From: Udeniomyces pyricola
Lineage: Eukaryota; Basidiomycota; Tremellomycetes; Cystofilobasidiales; Mrakiaceae
Direction: 5' to 3'
Length of the DNA: 38,747 bases
NCBI GenBank assembly: GCA_039545295.1
Contig: BCIK01000037.1
Span: forward strand, 48,833-87,579
Numbering within the stretch: the stretch's first letter is position 1; the number at the start of each line of letters is the position of its first letter. The notes beneath the pieces were generated by a model. It was not told the origin of the DNA. It saw only the letters and a program-made list of their open reading frames with translations, and made no database searches. This document shows positions 9,701 through 20,581 of the stretch, one piece after another. A program made the position numbers and the translations under genes.

Positions 9701-12700
9701 AGCATAGCAAGTACGTCGGCTTCGGTCATTTTAGGCTTGAACTCCTTGTTGAAGACTTCGATGCTCTCGATCCGGATGTCTGAGAAGGCAAGAGGTAGAC
9801 AGAACTACATCAGCCTGTGTCTGTCGCAGTGAAAGATGGATTTCGCATGCACAGATCAGTTGGTGTACGTACAGTATTTAGCGGCAATGCGACCAAGATC
9901 CGTGATGGTAAGCTTTCCAGAAGCCTCATCAAATTCGCACATTCGCGCTCCAACCAGTCGCTTGGCGGCAAGCGTGACCAGCTGGTTTCGTTTGTTGCCG
10001 AGCTGAGGATCGTCCCATGTGACATCGTGGGGCATCTGTGGACGATAACGAAAGCAATGACACATCAGTTCTTAGTCAACAAGCTTCAACTGTTACAGTG
10101 AGAAAGAAGCGATTGAGACCTACTCCATAATTCTTCATGGCAAACGTAACGAGTAGATCCAAATTCATCAGCAAGTAAAACCCGAAAAAAAAAAAGAATG
10201 AAGATATGAAGATGCGGAGACATGGATACGGAAGACACACAAAAGGGTTTCGCTTCATTCGAACTGAAGATGTGAAGAGTTGAGAGAAGCCATCAGCTGT
10301 CAGTTGTTGCATATCGACGTTATGACACGATCATGATGGACTGACTGAAGAGATAAGTGTAACCCATCCACTGAACGGCTTCATTGGCGTTGGTGATGGT
10401 TCCGAGAGCAATTTCGGCGTTCATCGAATCAATCATTCCCGCAACGAATTTAGACTCGATAGGATGCTAGATACAATGTGCCGAGGTATATGATCAGCAC
10501 AACAGGCCAATGAGGAATCAGATCAGATAGCGATTCGAACAGGTACTGGCAGGACTCACTTGGGACAGAATGGCGTCGAGATAGTGGTTTAGCTGGACAG
10601 GACAGGAAAAAAAACCCGATGCAAGGTAAGATTGAGTCTTGCGATCAACTTGTTTTCTTCGCATACGAGACGAGTGTACAATCCAGATGAGAAGAGGGCC
10701 AAACCTTTTCATACGGTGTACAGATGTATCCAACACCACTCGTCTCATAACCCGGTCGACCAGCTCGCCCAAAGATCTAATCACAAGCGAATCATCAGTA
10801 AGTATGAACCATCAGCATCGAGTTTGTATCGTTTGTTTGTCTTGATAGCGACCGTCCAAGATGGACTGACTTGAAGAACGTCCAAGATTGAGAGATCGAC
10901 AAATTTGCCCACGCCCGAATCGTACACATCTGTGCCCTTGATGATGACTGACAAGATCCAAGCAAGGATGAGTCAGAAAAGCTTTACAGCCTCAGGATCT
11001 GACTGTTGTCACAAGGATATCTCACCAGCATGAGCAGGCAAGTTGACTCCCCAGGCTAACGTAGCCGTGCAGCAAAGGACCTAGAGATAGCAGTATGTTA
11101 GCCTTAGTTGATACCACCAGACGAGGACAACGATAGAGGAAACACTGTTTTCACGCACCTTGAGACATCCCGCTTCAAATGCCCTTTCCATGATATTTCT
11201 GTCAGTTCTCAGCATTCCAGCGTGGTGGATGCCGATGCCATAGTCAAACAGCTGCTTCATCTCCTTGTTTTTGCTCGTGCCAACGTCGCGCCGGAAGCCC
11301 TCCCATCGTGGGTTGGCCGAACAGTCAAAGTCTTCAGCGTTGCCCTCTTGCTGACACGCTTCGTGGATCGCCAGACCAGATTTGACTGTCTCCTTTCGAG
11401 CGTGAACGAAGACCATAACTTGGTGGTCTTGGCGGACCATGTCGGAAACCTAGCGAACCGTGCGAGTGAGCGAAGCAAGCGGACTAGTCAGAGAAAGTAG
11501 AGGTATTCTAGGTCAGATCGGGTTCCGCTGTGATGACGGACCTTCTCAAAGACGACCTCGTCCATATTCTTCTTTTGCGCAGGACTCTGATTTTTGCCCT
11601 TGATGCCGAGGAAATGTTGCTCGAGTGGCACCGGTCGGAAAGACGAATCGAAAAAGAAGAGACCTGGGATAAAGAGGAGAGAATAATTGATACTAAATGA
11701 GCGCACTGTGTTGGGATCGAAAGACAGCATGTGATGCAATGAAAACCACGAACCATGGTGACGAGATACCCTGAGAAAGTCGCTGACGTCGACGTAATTT
11801 GGAAGCGTCGCACTCAAACCGACGATTCGAATCAAAGATTGGCTTGATTCGACCTGCCTGAGCGTTCGAGCAACGATGGTTTCGATGACCGCACCTCGAT
11901 CTTCGTTCAAGAGATGAACCTCGTCAATGATGAGCAGCTTGACCTTCTGTTTGTCCCAAAACAAAAATAGAAACAACGGAGGATAGACAGAGGCGTTGCT
12001 TAGTACGTGAGTATTTCCAAAGTGGTCTTGAATGGAAGACGAAGCTACATCACAGTACGCACGCTAGCAAGTTCTCCCTCGCCCGTCGGCTTTCTCGTGA
12101 CAACGTCCCACTTTTCGGGAGTCGTGACGATGATTTGAGTCTCGGCTATCTCTTGCCTGGTGAGCTGCATATCACCTATGAGATGTGAGACCATTCAACA
12201 GAGCCAGATCAGACCTTGTATGAGATTGGGAGAGACGACGAATGAAGTATGAAACTGACCGGTTAGCTCGCGAACTTTGATTCCGACCCATGCCAATCGC
12301 TTGCCAACTTTTCGAGTAATCTCGGCAGCAAGAGCCTTCATCGGAGCAACGTAGATGATTTTGAAGTCGTTCTTGGCAATTTGAGGTATCAACCGAGCAG
12401 GCGAAACCGCGTTGCCGTTGGCAAGGGGTGCAGGTGGGGGGAGGAGGTGCTGAGACAAAACCCGAAGGATAGACATCATCGCCACATCTGTTTTACCCTG
12501 AGAAAGAAAGGCCAAAAACATCCCTGGTAAGTAACAAACATGCAGCCTTAGGCCAAGCCCGCATGGTTCGATTGTAAGCGAGACATACAGCTCCAGTGGG
12601 GGCTAGATGGGACAAGACAAGGATGCAGGGTATTATTTCAGTTAGGGTTTATAGGCGATGAGAAGATATGGTTCAAGGGATTGCAGACAGACCGCAAATC

Positions 12701-14850
12701 AGCAGGTTTTCATTCGTTCCGTAAGCCGTCGGAAAGACGATGCTTTGAATGCGGTTGAGTGAGGTATAGCCCTGGCGTGTTGCAAGGATGTGACATGGCA
12801 TCAGCTTCGATAGTTCGAACAGGGATTGCATTCAAATTGAGAAGATGGACCATACCGGGAAAGATCCTTTGCACAGACTGTCGAGCTCGCTGACAGGAAT
12901 CAAACGCTCTCCAGTTTTGACCGGGAGCGGTCGAGATGGCGGAATGGTGACTAGGTGTTACGAAGCAACAATCAAGGGATGACATAAGTCAAGACATCTT
13001 CAAGCAGTCAACCGAGCTAACCAGGCTCACCTTCAAAGTGGGCCTGTGTAGTAAAGCAAAGGGTGTGTGTCGTGAGCTTTTTCGATCAGTCTTGTGGTAT
13101 AACATCAGAAACACCATACTAAGATGATAACGACATACCGGCCAATCCTCTCTGGTCGTGCCCATCGGCAGGGCAAACTTGGCTCCGTAGCTCATGCCGG
13201 TAAGGTTTGACTTTGCCGTCTGATAGACGTGCGGGTACTGTTCTTCTTGCGGAGCAGCCTGGGTGGCCAGACAAGGAGTGTATGACATGAAGAGATGTAG
13301 CAGAGTCAGTCAGGTGGGTTCGGCGTAAGTAGCAAACACATCAGCGCTGAGCAAGATTGTCTGACTTCAGCAAGGTTCATAGGTCGATTCGCAGCTGCTC
13401 GCATGGCCGCAGCCATCATTTGATCCGCTTCCTCGGCCGTCTGTGGAATCTGATTATGGAATGATTCTCCAAAGAGGTCTAACAAGTACAGAGCATCCAA
13501 GGCAGAGGAGCAGAGTGGGTTAGTATACGAAGGGAAAAAAAAAAGTTCCCCTGGATACCCAATGATAAGATGCTTGTCAACTTACCGTGTCCAGCCCTCT
13601 TCTTCTTCTTCTCATGAACGACCATTTGAGCACCAGGTCGATAAGCGCCACCTGCAGCTCCACCAACAGGGGTATGGCTGCCTGAGCCCGAAGCGAGCTG
13701 GCTGGCGGCCGCTCCTTGTCGCTTCGGAAGAATGATGTTGGAAGGTGCGGGGTAAAGGTCTGCTCCGTCGACTGGGGTCGAAACAAATGAGGATGGCCCA
13801 GAGGGAGTTGATGAACCATCAGGAGATGAGAAGAGAACGGGTTGGGAAGAAGTCTGAGCCGAAATCTGAACGACGGGGAGGCAAGATGGAAGAGAAGGAA
13901 AAGTTGGGGATGAAAGATCAGGCCGGAGTCCCAAAGTCTTCAAGTCGATGCGCGCTTGATCATTCTCTGAGCTACGTTGTCGATATGTGATGTTACCTTT
14001 TCCTGGAGCACCCTGGCTGACTGAGCCCGGTCCTCGATCAGGCCTTGGACCAAGTCCCAACCTCCATCATCGAAGCCGATTGAGTCAAGAAGGCCTGAGG
14101 CGAGATCATCTGGACCAAGAGAGCCTTGAAGAAGGGAAAGGATGTGTGGGAGGGGCAAAGAAGCCGGATGACTGAACATTATGGATGTCGATACGATATT
14201 ACAGGTACAGGGTGAGTAAACCTTGGGAGATATGAGTTCCGGGAATCAAGGGAAAATAGAGGGGAAACAGGAAAGGAAGTTGACGATCGGGGAATCCCGA
14301 TAGAGTAAGTTGAACGCACCTGACGAGTTGCTCGACAAGCCGAATGACGGCACTCGAGCTAGCACTAGTGGGGGACGTATTGGCAGTGTTTTTATCAGCA
14401 TTGATGAGGGTGGTCGTGGTGACACCAGATCGATCCGAGCCGTTGGCCGGCAATGACGTGTTTGAGGGAAGGCTGGCTGGAGTGGCGAATCCGTCAGGCT
14501 TGGTGCCAATGGGATCAGGAAGAAGACTCGAACGCCATCGGGTGAACGGAGGAAGTGCTGAGTCGGCCTGGGAAAGCGCAGGGAGCGGGTCGAGAGAGGG
14601 GAGAGGGGAGCTAAGGCATGGATGAAAGAAAGGGTTGAAGATCAGAACAAGCGAGAGGTCGGTGTGAGTGGACCGGTCTGGCTGAGATTTGATGGTGTGA
14701 CGGAGGATTGAGATGTGATACGGACGATTGATGGAGATGAGGGTGTAGGAGCTGTTGGAGATAAGATGTCAAGTCAGACATGATGCAAGGGACCTTGATG
14801 AGGGTGGAAGGGTTGGTGGTGCGAGGGAAAGTGGGCTGGGAGGTCGACAT
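6780..14850 (-). CDS. slh1: Slh1/ASCC3-type Ski2-like helicase, degenerate second half
   Basis: Model on the minus strand, 28 exons: 14850-14794, 14681-14320, 14171-13997, 13865-13586, 13478-13366, 13258-13139, 13043-13031, 12950-12856, 12771-12693, 12602-12589, 12497-12260, 12175-12063, 11946-11754, 11663-11542, 11449-11159, 11080-11026, 10947-10871, 10776-10705, 10592-10560, 10466-10346, 10263-10241, 10132-10124, 10035-9873, 9779-9685, 9586-9509, 9414-9304, 9217-8379, 8268-6780 (1809 residues, all phases consistent). The family unwinds and splits collided ribosomes in the RQT/ASC-1 complex. Cassette 1 is complete: [57 protein letters not shown] Sec63 domain follows. Cassette 2 keeps APGSAGKS and DDLH, but motif V reads [11 protein letters not shown] and motif [12 protein letters not shown], so it should be inactive. 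The protein stops inside the following winged helix, with no second Sec63 domain. [18 protein letters not shown] fits Slh1 better than Brr2. The first two exons are least certain. Confidence 0.88.
10124..10132 (-). other. slh1: 9-nt in-frame microexon of the helicase (Asn-Tyr-Gly)
   Basis: Introns 10133-10240 and 10036-10123 leave a 9-nt exon encoding Asn-Tyr-Gly. The result is MKRNPFNYG followed by WDDPQL, matching the NPF-x-YG motif conserved in this helicase family. Because it is 9 nt, skipping keeps the frame, so it could also be an optional exon. Confidence 0.7.
12589..12602 (-). other. slh1: 14-nt microexon with the Walker A core of the helicase
   Basis: Exon of 14 nt between introns 12603-12692 and 12498-12588. 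It completes Ala and encodes Pro-Thr-Gly-Ala. Joined to its neighbours it gives CAPTGAGKTDVA, the expected motif I of this family. Flanks are catctag before and gtatgt after. Skipping it would remove the nucleotide-binding loop and shift the frame. Confidence 0.87.
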
Positions 14851-15360
14851 GTGATGATGTATATATATACGTTCGAGTAGCGTATTACGACCAAAGCGTA
14901 CGTTTTGATATTTAATTCGATGATGTTGTGTCTGGATATATATATATTTATATATACGATGATATATCCATGTCATATATCTGCGTCATTTCTGTCATAT
15001 CCTTGGGATGGAAACCAATAATACCATGGTTCGGACTTGATCTCACGTTTGATAAATTTTCATAGTCAACATGTACCCGCGAACCGAGATGGATGAGTCA
15101 TCACAAGTATAAATATCGCTCCCAGTTGGATGGACCATCACGTAAGAGCAGTTAGTTACCGACCTCCCACACCAACGCACCAGCGCCCCTGCTGCCAGCC
15201 AGCATTCCATTCGAACCTACATATCACAAGTCCACCCACAACGTGTCCAACCCAACGACTCCATCCGATACACATCTTTTCTTCCATCCTCATCCTCCTC
15301 TCTCATATACACCCCACCATCCTCATCCTACCCAGGTTACAACTGTCTACCACCCTTCCA
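14851..15360. other. Divergent promoter region: helicase and NIPA transporter
   Basis: These 510 bp separate two divergent start codons and probably drive both genes. The helicase-proximal part is AT-rich with several ATATATAT runs (about 14860-14980). The transporter-proximal part has a TATA box (15108-15115) and then a CA/C-rich leader. No other gene was seen. Confidence 0.55.
15108..15115 (+). promoter_or_regulatory. TATA box of the NIPA-like gene
   Basis: TATAAATA lies 253 bp before the chosen ATG at 15361. An upstream in-frame ATG at 15130 is only 15 bp past this element, so a transcript starting about 25-35 bp downstream would not include it. This supports the start at 15361. Confidence 0.5.
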
Positions 15361-17933
15361 ATGGCCATCAGACGTCAAGACGACGACGACCCACCAGACG
15401 CCCCAATCCCGACTGAAGCTCCCGATGACTCCGCGCCCATTCCCACCCCCACCACGTCCATCACCGACTCCGAGCCTCTGCCAGAGACCACAACCCAGGA
15501 TCCACTTGCTTCTTCTACTTTGACGCCTACCGGGACGTCCGTGCTCGCACCATCTGCCTCGGCCTCGGCGTCAAGTCTTCCTATAGACGGTGGCCTCGAA
15601 CTGCGCGGAGGCAACCCTGTCGTAAGTGTTCCTCTATCGGTCATGCATGTTATCGGTGATGACATTCAGGTCCCAATCACACCAATCTTCACACACTCAC
15701 AAGTGGATGCACCTCAACCTCATGGGCTAAACCTGGGCGGAGGACTTTGGGTGAAGCATCGGCCTAATTGAGCCTCTGCTGGAGGTTGCAAGTGATTGAT
15801 TCGTCATCGCACGTCGTCCCCCCCTGTTCCGATTCGGCGATGTTTGGGCTCAAGCTGTATCTCGGGCACATCATTTGGATCAATTCTTTCAGATGGCAGA
15901 CTAAGCGTCATTTTCAAAGGCTTGTTGACAAGCTACATTCCTGTCGACTAACTGATGCTAGTTCTTACATCGGTTGGTTGTGTTAGGTCAACTTCATTCT
16001 CGGCTTGCTCCTTATCACCGGATCGAGCATCATGAACAGTTTTGGTCTCAACCTCGTCAAGTACGATCATATCCAAGCTCACAAGGCTGCTGACAAGCGG
16101 CCAGAGTACCTTCGTCCGACTTGGCTCCTTGGCATCACATCTTGTTTGTCCCAACATTTGCTCCTTCCCTCGCCGCTTCGTATCTATTCTGATGCTTCCA
16201 GGCTTATGATTGATTTGCCGCCTCGATCTTCACAGATATCCTCAGCCAGATCGTTGGCAGTACTCTTGCTCTGCAGTACTTGCGGGCAGAATTTGTGGCA
16301 CCCCTCGGAAGCTCTTCGCTGGTCTTCAACTTTATCTTTGCCAAGTGGCTAGTAAGGCCCATTCCTTGACCAGCGTCATCAGCCAAATTCGAACGACTCT
16401 ACACGTTGTGTTGACACGATTGGTCTCGCTCTGTCTCTCAGATTGGAACCCCAATCACTCGACAAGACATTCAGGGAACTGGCCTCATCATGATTGGCGT
16501 GATCCTAATCCTCATTTTCGCTTCCATCAACTCGGGACTTTCGACCTCTCTCTCCCTCTCCCGACTTTCGACGCTCTCCCACCGGGCATCTTACGTGGCC
16601 TACCTCTTTATCCAGACTTTTGTCATTGTTGGGTCCTGGCTCACTCTTTGGTCGCTCTCCCTCATACATGAGACGCGTTCATCTCTCGCCTCGACGACCA
16701 CCTTTCCTCCCCCTTCGCCAGCTCCACCTCTCTGGCTACAACGCGCCCCGACTTATCTCTCGTTCCTTCCTAGAGTTCATCAAAGCTATCACCAGTACCT
16801 ACTTCATCCGCTCCAGACGCGACTCGGAAGTGTTACCGAGTCCATCTCGGACAAACGGCTCAACTTTTTTCTCGGCGTTGGTTGGGCCTCGGTTGGAGGT
16901 GCTCTCGCGGGAGGTTCGCTTGTCTTTGCTAAAGCACTTGTGATGGTCGGCATGGATGAAAAAGCGAGCGAGACTGGGTGGGTGTACGCTCATTGGGTCA
17001 CCGCTTGGACGGGCGTACTGCTTGGCCTTTGTGCTGTCACTCAGATGGTCGCGCTCAATCGAGGATTGAAGTGAGTTGGAAGTAGTGTTGCTTGGCGACA
17101 AATATGACGATTTCACATTGACACCATACATGTACACCTGCACATGTGAAAACAACAACCTCTCCCCTCCTCTTCCTGATTTCCTAGATTCTTCGATTCA
17201 ACGCTCGTTGTGCCAGTGTTCTATGCAGGATACACTCTTCTCGGCTTCGTCAACAGTTTGTCCCTTTCTTAAAAATGTCAGTCTCAACTTGCAAAAGAGG
17301 GTAGTAGCGTTGTCTGATCCATTGATGTCTTTCTTTGCTTCTTTTGACGTGAACCATGATCCACACTCAGGCATGATCTTCCTCGATCAACTTGCCGCTT
17401 ATAGTTATACGATCCTTTTTTTTCTTACGCTCTCCGTCTGCGTTCTGCTCTCAGGTGTTGTTCTGCTCTCGACTAAGAAGGAACCTCCGACCATGGGTTC
17501 CGGTTCGGGAGGGGAAGATGACAACGACGACTCAAGGGATAGATCCCGACGTCCGGGAAGATCTGCTTCGAGCGGCAGCCGTACTGCTGCCAATGGGAAC
17601 TTGGGAGTAGGAGGGGTCATAGATGAAGAAGAAGCGAAGCGAAGGAAAGAGCAGAGAGAGAGACTGCGAGCGGAAGGTGGGGAGGAAGGTCAGGCGCTGT
17701 TTGATGCAGCTGAGGAGGACGAAGATGGGCTCGAGGGTCGGCATAAGGATTTGAGAGGAGGAGAGTTCGAGTTGGGAGGGATAAGTGATAGTGATGAGGA
17801 GGCTGAAGATGAGGGGAAAGGGAAGCGAAGAGTATCGGGCCGGAGGGAAAGTAAAGGTCATGGGGAGGACGACGACGACGAGGCTTTCGGAGGCGCTTGG
17901 AAGAATGAAGGTGGAAGTGGATCGTTAGCGTAG
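15361..17933 (+). CDS. NIPA-like (DUF803) magnesium transporter
   Basis: Model: exons 15361-15621, 15987-16143, 16236-16351, 16442-17070, 17188-17255 and 17371-17933, giving 597 residues. The N-terminus is a disordered Asp/Pro/Thr/Ser-rich segment of about 85 residues. The membrane core then follows family order: LLLITGSSIMNSFGLNLVKY, YLRPTWLLG, LSQIVGSTLALQYLRAEFVA with PLGSSSLVFNF, IQGTGLIMIGVILILIF, a helix near YVAYLFIQTFVIVGSWL, WASVGGALAGGSLVFAKAL, FFDSTLVVPVFYAGYTLL and SMIFLDQ, ending with a last TM helix (YTILFFLTLSVCVLLSGVVL). The tail (about 150 residues) is charged and acidic with DEE and DDDD runs. The NIPA family moves Mg2+ across plasma or endosomal membranes. Exon 3 joins exon 2 through a gtttgt donor, the weakest junction. 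The first intron is unusually long (365 nt). Confidence 0.87.
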
Positions 17934-18021
17934 GAGATGGTGATAGAAATGATGAAAGACAATCCGGACCGACACATTCAAGTTTTCGGGTTTCCCTTTC
18001 CGATCAACATCACTGCAGTCT

Positions 18022-18060
18022 CCGCAAAAAAAAAAAAAAAAAAGTAAAAAAAANAGAANA
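18022..18060. repeat. Poly-A tract with undetermined bases in a convergent intergenic region
   Basis: A run of about 18 A, then GT and more A with N at 18054 and 18059, lies between the NIPA-like gene and the next minus-strand gene. The Ns suggest unresolved homopolymer length. This 209-bp gap otherwise holds only the two 3' flanks. Confidence 0.8.
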
Positions 18061-18142
18061 TGCCGAATGATACATGTATACTCGATGCAGTCTAAAATTT
18101 GTACAACAGTAAACCATCCCATTTCCCTCTCATTCTTCGTGT

Positions 18143-19863
18143 TTAGATTCCCTCAAACTCTTCAATCAACGCTCGGATCCTGGGGAGAGTACACGTGGGA
18201 CTGCTTCCTTTGCGTCTGGCTGGTGACGAGGATGTCGTAGGGTGGGAAGCCACTACAGCGAGACTGGCCGAGACGGCGTCGAGGTAATTTGGCTGCTGGT
18301 GCTGTGGTTGGTGTTTGAGACCTCCAGAAGAAGTAGAGTAGGATGCCTCATCGGGAGCGTCGTAACAGCTGACGGGGCGAGAGAGTGGGGACGAAGGGCA
18401 GGAGCTCAGAGGTGTCGGAAGGAATGGAGGTGAGGAGGCGAATTCCGTTGGCCGAAGCGATGGAGAGAGATGTGGGAGTTCGAGGATCGAGCCCTGAGGG
18501 AATTGCATGGGAAACGACAAGACAAGGTCAGCTCTTCAGCCTTAGGAGGCAATAATATCTGATAATAATGATGATAATAAAAACAGTCGGTTTGATTGAC
18601 ACACCTCGTCCATTGCGCGCAGCTCGATGCGACTGCTCGAGCCTCTTCGGACATGGTCTAGCGGCATCTCGTTGAGCCGAACAAGGGCTGAAAGGAGGGA
18701 TCGACGAGCAGTCTCTTTGGAGAGGGTGTAATCACCCTCTTGAATGGAATTGGTCGACCTCGAGCGCGAGATGAGGGTGTGGATCGAGGCTTGGGCATGA
18801 CGGATACTGTAAGTGAAGAGGTTGGAAACCGAAAAAGATAGAAAGATCTATGGTTCAACACTGTGGCCGGTAAAATCAGGCGAAAAAAAAAAAAAAGATG
18901 ATACAATACATCACGTTAGACTCACCACGCTGCAAGGACTTCTTTGCCCTCATCTCCTTTGGATGGAGCGAGCTCGAATGCCGAGTAGCCTCCACCGCAA
19001 AGCCGATGCTCGTTCATAAGAAATCGCCGAATTGAGTCGTATGCGCAGGCGAGGCCCAGATGTTGGGGTGTCGATGACCAGGTTGGGAAGATCGTCGGGT
19101 CACGGAAGAACTGCATCCACACCACACAGGTTCCAGTCATCGGAAGACAGCATATATAGGCATGTTAGCAGATGTCTCATTTTAAGTATCACAGCAGAAA
19201 CTGAGTGGTAAGGGGTAGGTTTGATTGAGACCTACCTCGTCGTAGAGCTCGGCCTCGATGGAGTGAGGGCCGAATGCATCAAGCAAAAGTTCGTCGAGCT
19301 CGTTCGCTTGTTCTGTCCGGGTCGATGTCGTTTGAGATGCGTTGAGGGTCAAGTCGGCAGGGAGACCGAAGGAGTGGCTGGCTTGAAGGGGAAGCATGCT
19401 GTCAGGTCGGATCTGAGTGGCAGTAGCGGTCGGTTTGAGCGGGGTTGCGGTGGTGGGTCGGTTGGAGGGATGAAGCTGGAGTTAGACAGTTGAGTGGTGG
19501 TCGATGGTGAGAAGCTAGATGGGAGGACCATCGACGTAAAGTAGTCAGGCAGGGGGACAATGAGTCCAAGGCCGAAGGAAGGGGACGGAGGAAGGTGGAA
19601 CTGAAATATTGTGATTCGGGCTGAGCCCAGCTCAGACCGAGAATGTCCCTTTGCTCCCCTTGGGAGGACGAAGGAAAGAGGTCGTCTTGGTGAACGTCGG
19701 CCTCCGAGTTCCATGGCTGGTATGGTGTCAATATGGAAGCACAGGATGAACATGAATTGGTAAGCTAAAACAAGGGCGATATCAGAGGTCTGACGTCAAG
19801 CGACGTTCTTTAGCATGCAACCGGCACGAATTGCAAGCCGAATCGTCCAACCAGTTGAGACAT
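18143..19863 (-). CDS. Unrecognised protein; 3' exons well defined, 5' part uncertain
   Basis: The 3' half is clear on the minus strand: an exon ending at 19236 (DLTLNASQTTSTRTEQANEL, then LLLDAFGPHSIEAELYDE), then 19110-18926 (FFRDPTIFPTWSSTPQHLGL to LAA), 18806-18605 (CIRHAQASIHTLISRS to ELRAMDE) and 18493-18143 (GSILELPHLSP to EEFEGI, stop). All phases agree. Upstream, a plausible first exon is 19863-19828 (MSQLVGRFGLQF), spliced across 111 nt to an exon starting at 19716 (PWNSEADVHQDDLFP). How that exon joins the one ending at 19236 is unresolved: reading frames compete between about 19400 and 19650, and no strong donor decides. No DNA-binding cluster, signal peptide or membrane helix was seen. 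The C-terminus is rich in Ser, Pro and Gln. It could be a regulatory protein, but no family is recognised. Confidence 0.6.
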
Positions 19864-20581
19864 CCTAGCCCTATACATCAGCCAGTCACACGATTCTGCA
19901 GACGTCCAAGGCGGCCTGAGTGAAGCCGCTGATAGCAATCACAGTCAATACAGGTCGATGATCGATGTGGGTTGCGTGTGGGCGTGCGCGAATGAATTGG
20001 CTACGGTGCACCGGTGCACCATGAATTGGCCGAGTTCCGTCTCGCGTCTGCGATGCTGGCGAATGATTAATATGGAACATACGTACAACCTGCAAATTGC
20101 CGCAGATATATATATGACGTACGCTGCCATGACGTATACAGTACCAGCGCGATTAGCTCATCAATATCAAAGAGACAGTCTGGCCCAAACACCAAACAGC
20201 AGGCAACCCAAAAAGCGAGAGAAAAAGAGGAAAAAAAAGAGGCAGAATAATACAGCAAACACAATACGGCATGACACAACAAGAGTCGACAGCGAAAAGA
20301 GAATGATGAGGATAGAGGAGTGTAATATCGAACAAACACAGCCGGCAGAATGTCTGGGACCAAGAAAATCGAGTCGTACAAAAAGAGAATGAGAGTCACT
20401 AATGATAAGATAGATTTATATATTGAATTTTGGTGTTGGTGTACAGCAGGTTGAAAGTGGGAGAATGGTCGAGACTAGTGAATCGCAAAGAGAAACATTG
20501 AATATGGGGCGGCTGGGAGAGAGGGAAATGAAAGAACGATTCACCTATGGACGTTGAACGATCAATGTTATACACCAAGTG
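19864..20581. other. Intergenic region with a perfect palindrome
   Basis: About 700 bp between two minus-strand genes: promoter of the unrecognised gene on the left, 3' flank of the membrane-protein gene on the right. It contains the palindrome at 20005-20020 and an ATATATAT run near 20107. From 20195 to 20300 the plus strand is A/G-rich, i.e. pyrimidine-rich on the sense strand of the membrane-protein gene. No RNA gene was supported. Confidence 0.5.
19992..20030. repeat. 16-bp perfect palindrome between 10-bp direct repeats
   Basis: GGTGCACCGGTGCACC at 20005-20020 equals its own reverse complement. It is flanked by identical copies of ATGAATTGGC at 19992-20001 and 20021-20030. The arrangement looks either like a regulatory half-site pair or like a very short insertion with a target duplication. 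Confidence 0.85.

Noticed and set aside
6780..14850. Brr2 (U5 snRNP helicase) as identity of the big helicase
   Set aside because: The first cassette block [20 protein letters not shown] and [16 protein letters not shown] fit Slh1/ASCC3, and the Brr2 N-terminal PWI/plug region is absent. The degenerate second cassette resembles Brr2 only in being inactive.
15130..15360. Upstream in-frame ATG for the NIPA-like gene
   Set aside because: It lies only 15 bp past the TATA box and would add a Pro/Thr/Ile-rich stretch with no family resemblance.
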